Positions 11,729 to 25,386 of a stretch of DNA of 64,000 nucleotides are shown piece by piece (positions within the stretch are counted from its first letter, which is position 1; the number at the start of each line of letters is the position of its first letter). The position numbers and the translations under genes were made by a program. Below the pieces are notes generated by a model. The model saw only the letters and a list, made by a program, of their open reading frames with translations. It was not told the DNA's origin and did no database searches. Source of the stretch: Bombus terrestris (Eukaryota; Arthropoda; Insecta; Hymenoptera; Apidae); assembly GCF_910591885.1 (NCBI RefSeq), contig NW_025963612.1, positions 186,001 to 250,000 of the forward strand, in the 5' to 3' direction.

Positions 11729-14700
11729 ACGTTGTCCCACGTTGTCCCACGTTGTCCCACGGTGTCCAACGATGTCCAACGGTGTCCCACGTTGTCCAAC
11801 GGTGTCCCACGTTGTCCCACGTTGTCCCACGTTGTCCCACGTTGTCCCACGTTGTCCCACGTTGTCCCACGTTGTCCCACGTTGTCCCACGTTGTCCCAC
11901 GTTGTCCCACGGTGTCCAACGATGTCCAACTGTGTCCAACGGTGTCCCACGGTGTCCAACGGTGTCCCACGTTGTCCCACGTTGTCCCACGTTGTCCCAC
12001 GTTGTCCCACGTTGTCCCACGTTGTCCCACGTTGTCCAACGATGTCCAACGGTGTCCCACGTTTTCCCACGTTGTTCCATGGTTTCCCACGTTGTCCCAC
12101 GTTGTCCCACGTTGTCCCACGGTGTCCAACGATGTCCAACGGTGTCCAACGGTGTCCAACGGTGTCCAACGGTGTCCCACGTTGTCCCACGTTGTCCCAC
12201 GTTGTCCCACGGTGTCCAACGATGTCCAACGGTGTCCCACGTTGTCCCACGTTGTCCCACGTTGTCCCACGTTGTCCCACGTTGTCCCACGATGTCCCAC
12301 GTTCTCCCACGTTGTCCCACGTTGTCCCACGTTGTCCCACGTTGTCCCACGTTGTCCCACGTTGTCCCACGTTGTCCCACGTTGTCCCACGTTGTCCCAC
12401 GTTGTCCCACGTTGTCCCACGTTGTCCCACGTTGTCCCACGTTGTCCCACGTTGTCCCACGGTGTCCAACGGTGTCCAACGTTGTCCCACGTTGTCCCAC
12501 GTTGTCCCACGTTGTCCCACGTTGTCCCACGATGTCCCACGTTGTCCCACGTTGTCCCACGTTGTCCCACGTTGTCCCACGTTGTCCAACGATGTCCAAC
12601 GGTGTCCAACGGTGTCCAACGGTGTCCAACGGTGTCCCACGTTGTCCCACGTTGTCCCACGTTGTCCCACGGTGTCCAACGATGTCCAACGGTGTCCAAC
12701 GGTGTCCAACGGTGTCCAACGGTGTCCCACGTTGTCCCACGTTGTCCCACGTTGTCCCACGGTGTCCAACGATGTCCAACGGTGTCCCACGTTGTCCCAC
12801 GTTGTCCCACGTTGTCCCACGTTGTCCCACGTTGTCCCACGATGTCCCACGTTCTCCCACGTTGTCCCACGTTGTCCCACGTTGTCCCACGTTGTCCCAC
12901 GTTGTCCCACGTTGTCCCACGTTGTCCCACGTTGTCCCACGTTGTCCCACGTTGTCCCACGTTGTCCCACGTTGTCCCACGTTGTCCCACGTTGTCCCAC
13001 GGTGTCCAACGGTGTCCAACGATGTCCCACGTTGTCCCACGTTGTCCCACGTTGTCCCACGTTGTCCCACGATGTCCCACGTTGTCCCACGTTGTCCCAC
13101 GTTGTCCCACGTTGTCCCACGTTGTCCCACGTTGTCCCACGTTGTCCCACGTTGTCCCACGTTGTCCCACGTTGTCCCACGTTGTCCCACGTTGTCCCAC
13201 GTTGTCCCACGGTGTCCAACGATGTCCAACGGTGTCCAGCGATGTCCAACGGTGTCCCACGTTGTCCCACGTTTTCCCACGTTGTCCCACGTTGTCCCAC
13301 GGTGTCCAACGATGTCCAACGATGTCCAACGGTGTCCCACGTTGTCCCACGTTGTTCCATGGTTTCCCACGTTGTCCCACGTTGTCCCACGTTGTCCCAC
13401 GGTGTCCAACGATGTCCAACGGTGTCCAACGGTGTCCAACGGTGTCCAACGGTGTCCCACGTTGTCCCACGTTGTCCCGCGTTGTCCCACGTTGTCCCAC
13501 GTTGTCCCACGATGTCCCACGTTGTCCCACGTTGTCCCACGTTGTCCCACGGTGTCCCACGTTGTCCCACGTTGTCCCACGTTGTCCCACGATGTCCCAC
13601 GTTGTCCCACGTTGTCCCACGTTGTCCCACGTTGTCCCACGTTGTCCCACGTTGTCCCACGTTGTCCCACGTTGTCCCACGTTGTCCCACGTTGTCCCAC
13701 GTTGTCCCACGTTGTCCCACGGTGTCCAACGATGTCCAACGGTGTCCAACGGTGTCCCACGGTGTCCAACGGTGTCCCACGTTGTCCCACGTTGTCCCAC
13801 GTTGTCCCACGTTGTCCCACGTTGTCCCACGTTGTCCCACGTTGTCCAACGATGTCCAACGGTGTCCCACGTTGTCCCACGTTGTTCCATGGTTTCCCAC
13901 GTTGTCCCACGTTGTCCCACGTTGTCCCACGGTGTCCAACGATGTCCAACGGTGTCCAACGGTGTCCAACGGTGTCCAACGGTGTCCCACGTTGTCCCAC
14001 GTTGTCCCACGTTGTCCCACGGTGTCCAACGATGTCCAACGGTGTCCCACGTTGTCCCACGTTGTCCCACGTTGTCCCACGTTGTCCCACGTTGTCCCAC
14101 GATGTCCCACGTTGTCCCACGTTGTCCCACGTTGTCCCACGTTGTCCCACGTTGTCCCACGTTGTCCCACGTTGTCCCACGTTGTCCCACGTTGTCCCAC
14201 GTTGTCCCACGTTGTCCCACGTTGTCCCACGGTGTCCAACGGTGTCCAACGATGTCCCACGTTGTCCCACGTTGTCCCACGTTTTCCCACGTTGTCCCAC
14301 GATGTCCCACGTTGTCCCACGTTGTCCCACGTTGTCCCACGTTGTCCCACGTTGTCCCACGTTGTCCCACGTTGTCCCACGTTGTCCCACGTTGTCCCAC
14401 GTTGTCCCACGTTGTCCCACGTTGTCCCACGTTGTCCCACGTTGTCCCACGTTGTCCCACGTTGTCCCACGGTGTCCAACGATGTCCAACGGTGTCCAGC
14501 GATGTCCAACGGTGTCCTACGTTGTCCCACGTTTTCCCACGTTGTCCGACGTTGTCCCACGGTGTCCAACGATGTCCAACGATGTCCAACGGTGTCCCAC
14601 GTTGTCCCACGTTGTTCCATGGTTTCCCACGTTGTCCCACGTTGTCCCACGTTGTCCCACGGTGTCCAACGATGTCCAACGGTGTCCAACGGTGTCCAAC

Positions 14701-17000
14701 GGTGTCCAACGGTGTCCCACGTTGTCCCACGTTGTCCCACGTTGTCCCACGTTGTCCCACGGTGTCCAACGATGTCCAACGATGTCCAACGGTGTCCCAC
14801 GTTGTCCCACGTTGTTCCATGGTTTCCCACGTTGTCCCACGTTGTCCCACGTTGTCCCACGGTGTCCAACGATGTCCAACGGTGTCCAACGGTGTCCAAC
14901 GGTGTCCAACGGTGTCCCACGTTGTCCCACGTTGTCCCACGTTGTCCCACGTTGTCCCACGTTGTCCCACGATGTCCCACGTTGTCCCACGTTGTCCCAC
15001 GTTGTCCCACGATGTCCCACGTTGTCCCACGTTGTCCCACGTTGTCCCACGTTGTCCCACGATGTCCCACGTTGTCCCACGTTGTCCCACGTTGTCCCAC
15101 GTTGTCCCACGGTGTCCAACGATGTCCAACGGTGTCCAACGGTGTCCCACGGTGTCCAACGGTGTCCCACGTTGTCCCACGTTGTCCCACGTTGTCCCAC
15201 GTTGTCCCACGTTGTCCCACGATGTCCCACGTTGTCCCACGTTGTCCCACGTTGTCCCACGTTGTCCCACGTTGTCCCACGGTGTCCAACGATGTCCAAC
15301 GGTGTCCAACGGTGTCCCACGGTGTCCAACGATGTCCAACTGTGTCCAACGGTGTCCCACGGTGTCCAACGGTGTCCCACGTTGTCCCACGTTGTCCCAC
15401 GTTGTCCCACGTTGTCCCACGTTGTCCCACGTTGTCCCACGTTGTCCAACGATGTCCAACGGTGTCCCACGTTTTCCCACGTTGTTCCATGGTTTCCCAC
15501 GTTGTCCCACGTTGTCCCACGTTGTCCCACGGTGTCCAACGATGTCCAACGGTGTCCAACGGTGTCCAACGGTGTCCAACGGTGTCCCACGTTGTCCCAC
15601 GTTGTCCCACGTTGTCCCACGGTGTCCAACGATGTCCAACGGTGTCCCACGTTGTCCCACGTTGTCCCACGTTGTCCCACGTTGTCCCACGTTGTCCCAC
15701 GATGTCCCACCTTCTCCCACGTTGTCCCACGTTGTCCCACGTTGTCCCACGTTGTCCCACGTTGTCCCACGTTGTCCCACGTTGTCCCACGTTGTCCCAC
15801 GTTGTCCCACGTTGTCCCACGTTGTCCCACGTTGTCCCACGTTGTCCCACGTTGTCCCACGGTGTCCAACGGTGTCCAACGATGTCCCACGTTGTCCCAC
15901 GTTGTCCCACGTTGTCCCACGTTGTCCCACGATGTCCCACGTTGTCCCACGTTGTCCCACGTTGTCCCACGTTGTCCCACGTTGTCCAACGATGTCCAAC
16001 GGTGTCCAACGGTGTCCAACGGTGTCCAACGGTGTCCCACGTTGTCCCACGTTGTCCCACGTTGTCCCACGGTGTCCAACGATGTCCAACGGTGTCCAAC
16101 GGTGTCCAACGGTGTCCAACGGTGTCCCACGTTGTCCCACGTTGTCCCACGTTGTCCCACGGTGTCCAACGATGTCCAACGGTGTCCCACGTTGTCCCAC
16201 GTTGTCCCACGTTGTCCCACGTTGTCCCACGTTGTCCCACGATGTCCCACGTTCTCCCACGTTGTCCCACGTTGTCCCACGTTGTCCCACGTTGTCCCAC
16301 GTTGTCCCACGTTGTCCCACGTTGTCCCACGTTGTCCCACGTTGTCCCACGTTGTCCCACGTTGTCCCACGTTGTCCCACGTTGTCCCACGTTGTCCCAC
16401 GGTGTCCAACGGTGTCCAACGATGTCCCACGTTGTCCCACGTTGTCCCACGTTGTCCCACGTTGTCCCACGATGTCCCACGTTGTCCCACGTTGTCCCAC
16501 GTTGTCCCACGTTGTCCCACGTTGTCCCACGTTGTCCCACGTTGTCCCACGTTGTCCCACGTTGTCCCACGTTGTCCCACGTTGTCCCACGTTGTCCCAC
16601 GTTGTCCCACGGTGTCCAACGATGTCCAACGGTGTCCAGCGATGTCCAACGGTGTCCCACGTTGTCCCACGTTTTCCCACGTTGTCCCACGTTGTCCCAC
16701 GGTGTCCAACGATGTCCAACGATGTCCAACGGTGTCCCACGTTGTCCCACGTTGTTCCATGGTTTCCCACGTTGTCCCACGTTGTCCCACGTTGTCCCAC
16801 GGTGTCCAACGATGTCCAACGGTGTCCAACGGTGTCCAACGGTGTCCAACGGTGTCCCACGTTGTCCCACGTTGTCCCGCGTTGTCCCACGTTGTCCCAC
16901 GTTGTCCCACGATGTCCCACGTTGTCCCACGTTGTCCCACGTTGTCCCACGGTGTCCAACGATGTCCCACGGTGTCCCACGTTGTCCAACGGTGTCCCAC
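11729..17000 (+). repeat. Mixed domain with repeated ACGTTCTCCC and ACGTTTTCCC markers
   Basis: Consensus runs are separated by short B/C strings. ATGGTTTCCC markers occur at 12079, 13359, 13889, 14629, 14819, 15489 and 16759. GCGATG modules start at 13209, 14469 and 16609. The unit ACGTTCTCCC near 12300, 12850 and 16250 (and 7220 to the left) marks related sub-blocks. The pair ACTGTGTCCA-ACGGTGTCCC near 11930 and 15340 marks another pair about 3.4 kb apart. No gene or foreign sequence is present. Confidence 0.8.
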
Positions 17001-19280
17001 GTTGTCCCACGTTGTCCCACGTTGTCCCACGTTGTCCCACGATGTCCCACGTTGTCCCACGTTGTCCCACGTTGTCCCACGTTGTCCCACGTTGTCCCAC
17101 GTTGTCCCACGTTGTCCCACGGTGTCCAACGATGTCCAACGGAGTCCAACGGTGTCCCACGGTGTCCAACGGTGTCCCACGTTGTCCCACGTTGTCCCAC
17201 GTTGTCCCACGTTGTCCCACGTTGTCCCACGTTGTCCCACGTTGTCCAACGATGTCCAACGGTGTCCCACGTTGTCCCACGTTGTTCCATGGTTTCCCAC
17301 GTTGTCCCGCGTTTTCCCACGTTGTCCCACGGTGTCCAACGATGTCCAACGGTGTCCAACGGTGTCCAACGGTGTCCAACGGTGTCCAACGGTGTCCCAC
17401 GTTGTCCCACGTTGTCCCACGTTGTCCCACGGTGTCCAACGATGTCCAACGGTGTCCCACGTTGTCCCACGTTGTCCCACGTTGTCCCACGTTGTCCCAC
17501 GTTGTCCCACGTTGTCCCACGTTGTCCCACGTTGTCCCACGTTGTCCCACGTTGTCCCACGGTGTCCAACGATGTCCAACGGTGTCCAGCGATGTCCAAC
17601 GGTGTCCCACGTTGTCCCACGTTTTCCCACGTTGTCCCACGTTGTCCCACGGTGTCCAACGATGTCCAACGATGTCCAACGGTGTCCCACGTTGTCCCAC
17701 GTTGTTCCATGGTTTCCCACGTTGTCCCACGTTGTCCCACGTTGTCCCACGGTGTCCGACGATGTCCAACGGTGTCCAACGGTGTCCAACGGTGTCCAAC
17801 GGTGTCCCACGATGTCCCACGTTGTCCCACGTTGTCCCACGTTGTCCCACGTTGTTCCACGATGTCCCACGTTGTCCCACGTTGTCCCACGTTGTCCCAC
17901 GTTGTCCGACGTTGTCCCACGTTGTCCCACGTTGTCCCACGTTGTCCCACGTTGTCCCACGGTGTCCAACGATGTCCAACGATGTCCAACGGTGTCCCAC
18001 GTTGTCCCACGTTGTCCCACGTTGTCCAACGATGTCCAACGGTGTCCCACGTTGTCCCACGTTGTGCCACGTTGTCCCAAGTTGTCCCACGTTGTCCCAC
18101 GTTGTCCCACGTTGTCCCACGTTGTCCCACGTTGTCCCACGTTGTCCCACGTTGTCCCACGTTGTCCCACGTTGTCCCACGATGTCCCACGTTGTCCCAC
18201 GTTGTCCCACGTTGTCCCACGATGTCCCACGTTGTCCCACGTTGTCCCACGTTGTCCCACGTTGTCCCACGATGTCCCACGTTGTCCCACGTTGTCCCAC
18301 GTTGTCCCACGTTGGCCCACGGTGTCCAACGATGTCCAACGGTGTCCAACGGTGTCCCACGGTGTCCAACGGTGTCCCACGTTGTCCCACGTTGTCCCAC
18401 GTTGTCCCACGTTGTCCCACGTTGTCCCACGATGTCCCACGTTGTCCCACGTTGTCCCACGTTGTCCCACGTTGTCCCACGTTGTCCCACGGTGTCCAAC
18501 GATGTCCAACGGTGTCCAACGGTGTCCAACGGTGTCCAACGATGTCCAACGATGTCCAACGATGTCCAACGGTGTCCAACGATGTCCAACGATGTCCAAC
18601 GGTGTCCCACGATGTCCAACGATGTCCAACGATGTCCAACGGTGTCCAACGATGTCCAACGGTGTCCAACGATGTCCAACGATGTCCAACGGTGTCCCAC
18701 GATGTCCAACGATGTCCAACGATGTCCAACGGTGTCCAACGGTGTCCAACGGTGTCCCACGGTGTCCAACGGTGTCCCACGTTGTCCCACGTTGTCCCAC
18801 GTTGTCCCACGTTGTCCCACGATGTCCCACGTTGTCCAACGGTGTCCAACGGTGTCCAACGATGTCCAACGATGTCCAACGGTGTCCCACGATGTCCAAC
18901 GATGTCCAACGATGTCCAACGGTGTCCCACGTTGTCCCACGTTGTCCCACGTTGTCCCACGTTGTCCCACGTTGTCCCACGGTGTCCAACGATGTCCAAC
19001 GGTGTCCCACGTTGTCCAACGGTGTCCCACGTTGTCCCACGTTGTCCCACGTTGTCCCACGTTGTCCCACGTTGTCCCACGTTGTCCCACGTTGTCCCAC
19101 GTTGTCCCACGTTGTCCCACGTTGTCCCACGTTGTCCCACGTTGTCCCACGTTGTCCCACGTTGTCCCACGTTGTCCCACGTTGTCCCACGGTGTCCAAC
19201 GATGTCCAACGGTGTCCAGAGGTGTCCCACGGTGTCCAACGGTGTCCCACGTTGTCCCACGTTGTCCCACGTTGTCCCAC
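17001..19280 (+). repeat. 2.3-kb tandem duplication, left copy
   Basis: The order of units matches 19281 onward at an offset of 2280 bp up to about 17940. It then matches at 2330 bp (18021-19020), and at 2300 bp beyond that. Shared rare units include ACGGAGTCCA, GCGTTTTCCC, a unit ending CCG before ACGATG, and ACGTTGGCCC near 18310. The offset changes correspond to five extra units in the right copy and then three fewer consensus units in a run (16 against 13). Confidence 0.85.
18489..18928 (+). repeat. B/C-rich island 5 (long form)
   Basis: The extended order is as at 9400, preceded by a B unit instead of F. It lies inside the left copy of the 2.3-kb duplication. Confidence 0.85.
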
Positions 19281-21518
19281 GTTGTCCCACGTTGTCCCAC
19301 GTTGTCCCACGTTGTCCCACGATGTCCCACGTTGTCCCACGTTGTCCCACGTTGTCCCACGTTGTCCCACGTTGTCCCACGTTGTCCCACGTTGTCCCAC
19401 GGTGTCCAACGATGTCCAACGGAGTCCAACGGTGTCCCACGGTGTCCAACGGTGTCCCACGTTGTCCCACGTTGTCCCACGTTGTCCCACGTTGTCCCAC
19501 GTTGTCCCACGTTGTCCCACGTTGTCCAACGATGTCCAACGGTGTCCCACGTTGTCCCACGTTGTTCCATGGTTTCCCACGTTGTCCCGCGTTTTCCCAC
19601 GTTGTCCCACGGTGTCCAACGATGTCCAACGGTGTCCAACGGTGTCCAACGGTGTCCAACGGTGTCCAACGGTGTCCCACGTTGTCCCACGTTGTCCCAC
19701 GTTGTCCCACGGTGTCCAACGATGTCCAACGGTGTCCCACGTTGTCCCACGTTGTCCCACGTTGTCCCACGTTGTCCCACGTTGTCCCACGTTGTCCCAC
19801 GTTGTCCCACGTTGTCCCACGTTGTCCCACGTTGTCCCACGGTGTCCAACGATGTCCAACGGTGTCCAGCGATGTCCAACGGTGTCCCACGTTGTCCCAC
19901 GTTTTCCCACGTTGTCCCACGTTGTCCCACGGTGTCCAACGATGTCCAACGATGTCCAACGGTGTCCCACGTTGTCCCACGTTGTTCCATGGTTTCCCAC
20001 GTTGTCCCACGTTGTCCCACGTTGTCCCACGGTGTCCGACGATGTCCAACGGTGTCCAACGGTGTCCAACGGTGTCCAACGGTGTCCCACGATGTCCCAC
20101 GTTGTCCCACGTTGTCCCACGTTGTCCCACGTTGTTCCACGATGTCCCACGTTGTCCCACGTTGTCCCACGTTGTCCCACGTTGTCCGACGTTGTCCCAC
20201 GTTGTCCCACGTTGTCCCACGTTGTCCCACGTTGTCCCACGCTGTCCAACGATGTCCAACGGTGTCCAACGGTGTCCCACGTTGTCCCACGTTGTCCCAC
20301 GTTGTCCCACGTTGTCCCACGTTGTCCCACGTTGTCCCACGTTGTCCCACGTTGTCCAACGATGTCCAACGGTGTCCCACGTTGTCCCACGTTGTGCCAC
20401 GTTGTCCCACGTTGTCCCACGTTGTCCCACGTTGTCCCACGTTGTCCCACGTTGTCCCACGTTGTCCCACGTTGTCCCTCGTTGTCCCACGTTGTCCCAC
20501 GTTGTCCCACGATGTCCCACGTTGTCCCACGTTGTCCCACGTTGTCCCACGATGTCCCACGTTGTCCCACGTTGTCCCACGTTGTCCCACGTTGTCCCAC
20601 GATGTCCCACGTTGTCCCACGTTGTCCCACGTTGTCCCACGTTGGCCCACGGTGTCCAACGATGTCCAACGGTGTCCAACGGTGTCCCACGGTGTCCAAC
20701 GGTGTCCCACGTTGTCCCACGTTGTCCCACGTTGTCCCACGTTGTCCCACGTTGTCCCACGATGTCCCACGTTGTCCCACGTTGTCCCACGTTGTCCCAC
20801 GTTGTCCCACGTTGTCCCACGGTGTCCAACGATGTCCAACGGTGTCCAACGGTGTCCAACGGTGTCCAACGATGTCCAACGATGTCCAACGATGTCCAAC
20901 GGTGTCCAACGATGTCCAACGATGTCCAACGGTGTCCCACGATGTCCAACGATGTCCAACGATGTCCAACGGTGTCCAACGATGTCCAACGGTGTCCAAC
21001 GATGTCCAACGATGTCCAACGGTGTCCCACGATGTCCAACGATGTCCAACGATGTCCAACGGTGTCCAACGGTGTCCAACGGTGTCCCACGGTGTCCAAC
21101 GGTGTCCCACGTTGTCCCACGTTGTCCCACGTTGTCCCACGTTGTCCCACGATGTCCCACGTTGTCCAACGGTGTCCAACGGTGTCCAACGATGTCCAAC
21201 GATGTCCAACGGTGTCCCACGATGTCCAACGATGTCCAACGATGTCCAACGGTGTCCCACGTTGTCCCACGTTGTCCCACGTTGTCCCACGTTGTCCCAC
21301 GTTGTCCCACGGTGTCCAACGATGTCCAACGGTGTCCCACGTTGTCCAACGGTGTCCCACGTTGTCCCACGTTGTCCCACGTTGTCCCACGTTGTCCCAC
21401 GTTGTCCCACGTTGTCCCACGTTGTCCCACGTTGTCCCACGTTGTCCCACGTTGTCCCACGTTGTCCCACGTTGTCCCACGTTGTCCCACGGTGTCCAAC
21501 GATGTCCAACGGTGTCCA
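19281..21518 (+). repeat. 2.3-kb tandem duplication, right copy
   Basis: This is the partner of 17001-19280. It keeps the rare landmarks ACGGAGTCCA near 19420, GCGTTTTCCC near 19590, ACGTTGTGCC near 20395 and ACGTTGGCCC near 20640. It differs by a five-unit change around 20230-20350 and by the number of units in one consensus run. Its right end passes into the AAGGTGTCCC module at 21519; the left copy has GAGGTGTCCC at the matching place (19219). Confidence 0.85.
20819..21258 (+). repeat. B/C-rich island 6 (long form)
   Basis: This is the duplicate of 18489-18928 at an offset of 2330 bp, with the same unit order. Confidence 0.9.
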
Positions 21519-22577
21519 AAGGTGTCCCACGGTGTCCAACGGTGTCCCACGTTGTCCCACGTTGTCCCACGTTGTCCCACGTTGTCCCACGTTGTCCCAC
21601 GTTGTCCAACGATGTCCAACGGTGTCCCACGCTGTCCCACGTTGTTCCATGGTTTCCCACGTTGTCCCACGTTGTCCCACGTTGTCCCACGGTGTCCAAC
21701 GATGTCCAACGGTGTCCCACGTTGTCCAACGGTGTCCCACGTTGTCCCACGTTGTCCCACGTTGTCCCACGTTGCCCCACGTTGTCCCACGTTGTCCCAC
21801 GTTGTCCCACGTTGTCCCACGTTGTCCCACGTTGTCCCACGTTGTCCCACGTTGTCCCACGTTGTCCCACGTTGTCCCACGTTGTCCCACGGTGTCCAAC
21901 GATGTCCAACGGTGTCCAACGGTGTCCCACGGTGTCCAACGGTGTCCCACGTTGTCCCACGTTGTCCCACGTTGTCCCACGTTGTCCCACGTTGTCCCAC
22001 GTTGTCCCACGTTGTCCCACGTTGTCCCACGTTGTCCAACGATGTCCAACGGTGTCCCACGTTGTCCCACGTTGTTCCATGGTTTCCCACGTTGTCCCAC
22101 GTTGTCCCACGTTGTCCCACGGTGTCCAACGATGTCCAACGGTGTCCAACGGTGTCCAACGGTGTCCAACGGTGTCCCACGTTGTCCCACGTTGTCCCAC
22201 GTTGTCCCACGGTGTCCAACGATGTCCAACGGTGTCCCACGTTGTCCCACGTTGTCCCACGTTGTCCCACGTTGTCCCACGTTGTCCCACGTTGTCCCAC
22301 GGTGTCCCACAGTGTCCAACGATGTCCAACGGTGTCCCACGTTGTCCCACGTTGTCCCACGTTGTCCCACGTTGTCCCACGTTGTCCCACGATGTCCCAC
22401 GTTGTCCCACGATGTCCCACGTTGTCCCACGTTGTCCCACGTTGTCCCACGATGTCCCACGTTGTCCCACGTTGTTCCATGGTTTCCCACGTTGTCCCAC
22501 GTTGTCCCACGTTGTCCCACGTTGTCCCACGTTGTCCCACGGTGTCCCACGGTGTCCAACGATGTCCAACGGTGTCC
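21519..22577 (+). repeat. Dispersed ~1.06-kb module, copy 2 (1059 bp)
   Basis: It runs from AAGGTGTCCC to the 9-bp unit. ACGCTGTCCC is at +110, and ATGGTTTCCC markers are at +130, +560 and +960 (21649, 22079, 22479). ACGTTGCCCC is near 21774 and ACAGTGTCCA near 22310. These offsets are identical to those in the copies at 25387 and 41945. Confidence 0.85.
22569..22577 (+). repeat. 9-bp unit, copy 3 of 8
   Basis: ACGGTGTCC lacks its tenth base, in the same context as the other seven. Confidence 0.95.
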
Positions 22578-22906
22578 ACGTTGTCCCACGTTGTCCCACG
22601 TTGTCCCACGTTGTCCCACGTTGTCCCACGGTGTCCCACAGTGTCCAACGATGTCCAACGGTGTCCCACGTTGTCCCACGTTGTCCCACGTTGTCCCACG
22701 TTGTCCCACGTTGTCCCACGATGTCCCACGTTGTCCCACGATGTCCCACGTTGTCCCACGTTGTCCCACGTTGTCCCACGATGTCCCACGTTGTCCCACG
22801 TTGTTCCATGGTTTCCCACGTTGTCCCACGTTGTCCCACGTTGTCCCACGTTGTCCCACGTTGTCCCACGGTGTCCCACGGTGTCCAACGATGTCCAACG
22901 GTGTCC
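22578..22906 (+). repeat. 329-bp tandem duplication of the module end
   Basis: The last 329 bp of the module (32 ten-base units plus the 9-bp unit) are repeated directly, including ACAGTGTCCA near 22640, the ATGGTTTCCC marker at 22808 and a second 9-bp unit. The length 329 equals 32 x 10 + 9, so the duplicated block carried the short unit with it. Confidence 0.9.
22898..22906 (+). repeat. 9-bp unit, copy 4 of 8
   Basis: This short unit arose by the local 329-bp duplication; it lies 329 bp after the preceding one. Confidence 0.95.
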
Positions 22907-23036
22907 ACGTTGTCCCACGTTGTCCCACGTTGTCCCACGTTGTCCCACGTTGTCCCACGATGTCCCACGTTGTCCCACGTTGTCCCACGTTGTCCCACGT
23001 TGTCCCACGTTGTCCCACGTTGTCCCACGATGTCCC

Positions 23037-23216
23037 ACGTTGTCCAACGGTGTCCAACGGTGTCCAACGATGTCCAACGATGTCCAACGATGTCCAACGG
23101 TGTCCAACGATGTCCAACGATGTCCAACGGTGTCCCACGATGTCCAACGATGTCCAACGATGTCCAACGGTGTCCAACGGTGTCCAACGGTGTCCCACGG
23201 TGTCCAACGGTGTCCC
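23037..23216 (+). repeat. B/C-rich island 7 (truncated)
   Basis: It starts with F and carries only the first half of the long-form order before returning to consensus units. A variant ACTTTGTCCC follows near 23228. Confidence 0.85.
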
Positions 23217-24656
23217 ACGTTGTCCCACTTTGTCCCACGTTGTCCCACGGTGTCCAACGATGTCCAACGGTGTCCCACGTTGTCCAACGGTGTCCCACGT
23301 TGTCCCACGTTGTCCCACGTTGTCCCACGTTGTCCCACGTTGTCCCACGTTGTCCCACGTTGTCCCACGTTGTCCCACGTTGTCCCACGTTGTCCCACGG
23401 TGTCCAACGATGTCCAACTGTGTCCAACGGTGTCCCACGGTGTCCAACGGTGTCCCACGTTGTCCCACGTTGTCCCACGTTGTCCCACGTTGTCCCACGT
23501 TGTCCCACGTTGTCCCACGTTGTCCAACGATGTCCAACGGTGTCCCACGTTTTCCCACGTTGTTCCATGGTTTCCCACGTTGTCCCACGTTGTCCCACGT
23601 TGTCCCACGGTGTCCAACGATGTCCAACGGTGTCCAACGGTGTCCAACGGTGTCCAACGGTGTCCCACGTTGTCCCACGTTGTCCCACGTTGTCCCACGG
23701 TGTCCAACGATGTCCAACGGTGTCCCACGTTGTCCCACGTTGTCCCACGTTGTCCCACGTTGTCCCACGTTGTCCCACGATGTCCCACGTTCTCCCACGT
23801 TGTCCCACGTTGTCCCACGTTGTCCCACGTTGTCCCACGGTGTCCAACGATGTCCCACGTTGTCCCACGTTGTCCCACGTTGTCCCACGTTGTCCCACGT
23901 TGTCCCACGTTGTCCCACGTTGTCCCACGTTGTCCCACGGTGTCCAACGGTGTCCAACGATGTCCCACGTTGTCCCACGTTGTCCCACGTTGTCCCACGT
24001 TGTCCCACGATGTCCCACGTTGTCCCACGTTGTCCCACGGTGTCCAACGGTGTCCAACGATGTCCCACGTTGTCCCACGATGTCCCACGTTGTCCCACGT
24101 TGTCCCACGTTGTCCCACGTTGTCCCACGTTGTCCCACGTTGTCCCACGTTGTCCCACGGTGTCCAACGATGTCCAACGGTGTCCGACGGTGTCCCACGG
24201 TGTCCCACGTTGTGCCACGTTGTCCCACGTTGTCCCACGTTGTCCCACGTTGTCCCACGTTGTCCCACGTTGTCCCACGTTGTCCCACGTTGTCCCACGT
24301 TGTCCCACGTTGTCCCACGTTGTCCCACGTTGTCCCACGTTGTCCCACGATGTCCCACGTTGTCCCACGTTGTCCCACGTTGTCCCACGATGTCCCACTT
24401 TGTCCCACGTTGTCCCACGTTGTCCCACGTTGTCCCACGATGTCCCACGTTGTCCCACGTTGTCCCACGTTGTCCCACGTTGTCCCACGGTGTCCAACGA
24501 TGTCCAACGGTGTCCAACGGTGTCCCACGGTGTCCAACGGTGTCCCACGTTGTCCCACGTTGTCCCACGTTGTCCCACGTTGTCCCACGTTGTCCCACGA
24601 TGTCCCACGTTGTCCCACGTTGTCCCACGTTGTCCCACGTTGTCCCACGTTGTCCC

Positions 24657-25096
24657 ACGGTGTCCAACGATGTCCAACGGTGTCCAACGGTGTCCAACGG
24701 TGTCCAACGATGTCCAACGATGTCCAACGATGTCCAACGGTGTCCAACGATGTCCAACGATGTCCAACGGTGTCCCACGATGTCCAACGATGTCCAACGA
24801 TGTCCAACGGTGTCCAACGATGTCCAACGGTGTCCAACGATGTCCAACGATGTCCAACGGTGTCCCACGATGTCCAACGATGTCCAACGATGTCCAACGG
24901 TGTCCAACGGTGTCCAACGGTGTCCCACGGTGTCCAACGGTGTCCCACGTTGTCCCACGTTGTCCCACGTTGTCCCACGTTGTCCCACGATGTCCCACGG
25001 TGTCCAACGGTGTCCAACGGTGTCCAACGATGTCCAACGATGTCCAACGGTGTCCCACGATGTCCAACGATGTCCAACGATGTCCAACGGTGTCCC
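24657..25096 (+). repeat. B/C-rich island 8 (long form)
   Basis: The extended order is as at 18489 and 20819. One D is followed by E-type ACGGTGTCCA rather than F near 25000, a single-unit difference. Confidence 0.85.
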
Positions 25097-25386
25097 ACGT
25101 TGTCCCACGTTGTCCCACGTTGTCCCACGTTGTCCCACGTTGTCCCACGGTGTCCAACGATGTCCAACGGTGTCCCACGTTGTCCAACGGTGTCCCACGT
25201 TGTCCCACGTTGTCCCACGTTGTCCCACGTTGTCCCACGTTGTCCCACGTTGTCCCACGTTGTCCCACGTTGTCCCACGTTGTCCCACGTTGTCCCACGT
25301 TGTCCCACGTTGTCCCACGTTGTCCCACGTTGTCCCACGTTGTCCCACGTTGTCCCACGGTGTCCAACGATGTCCAACGGTGTCCA

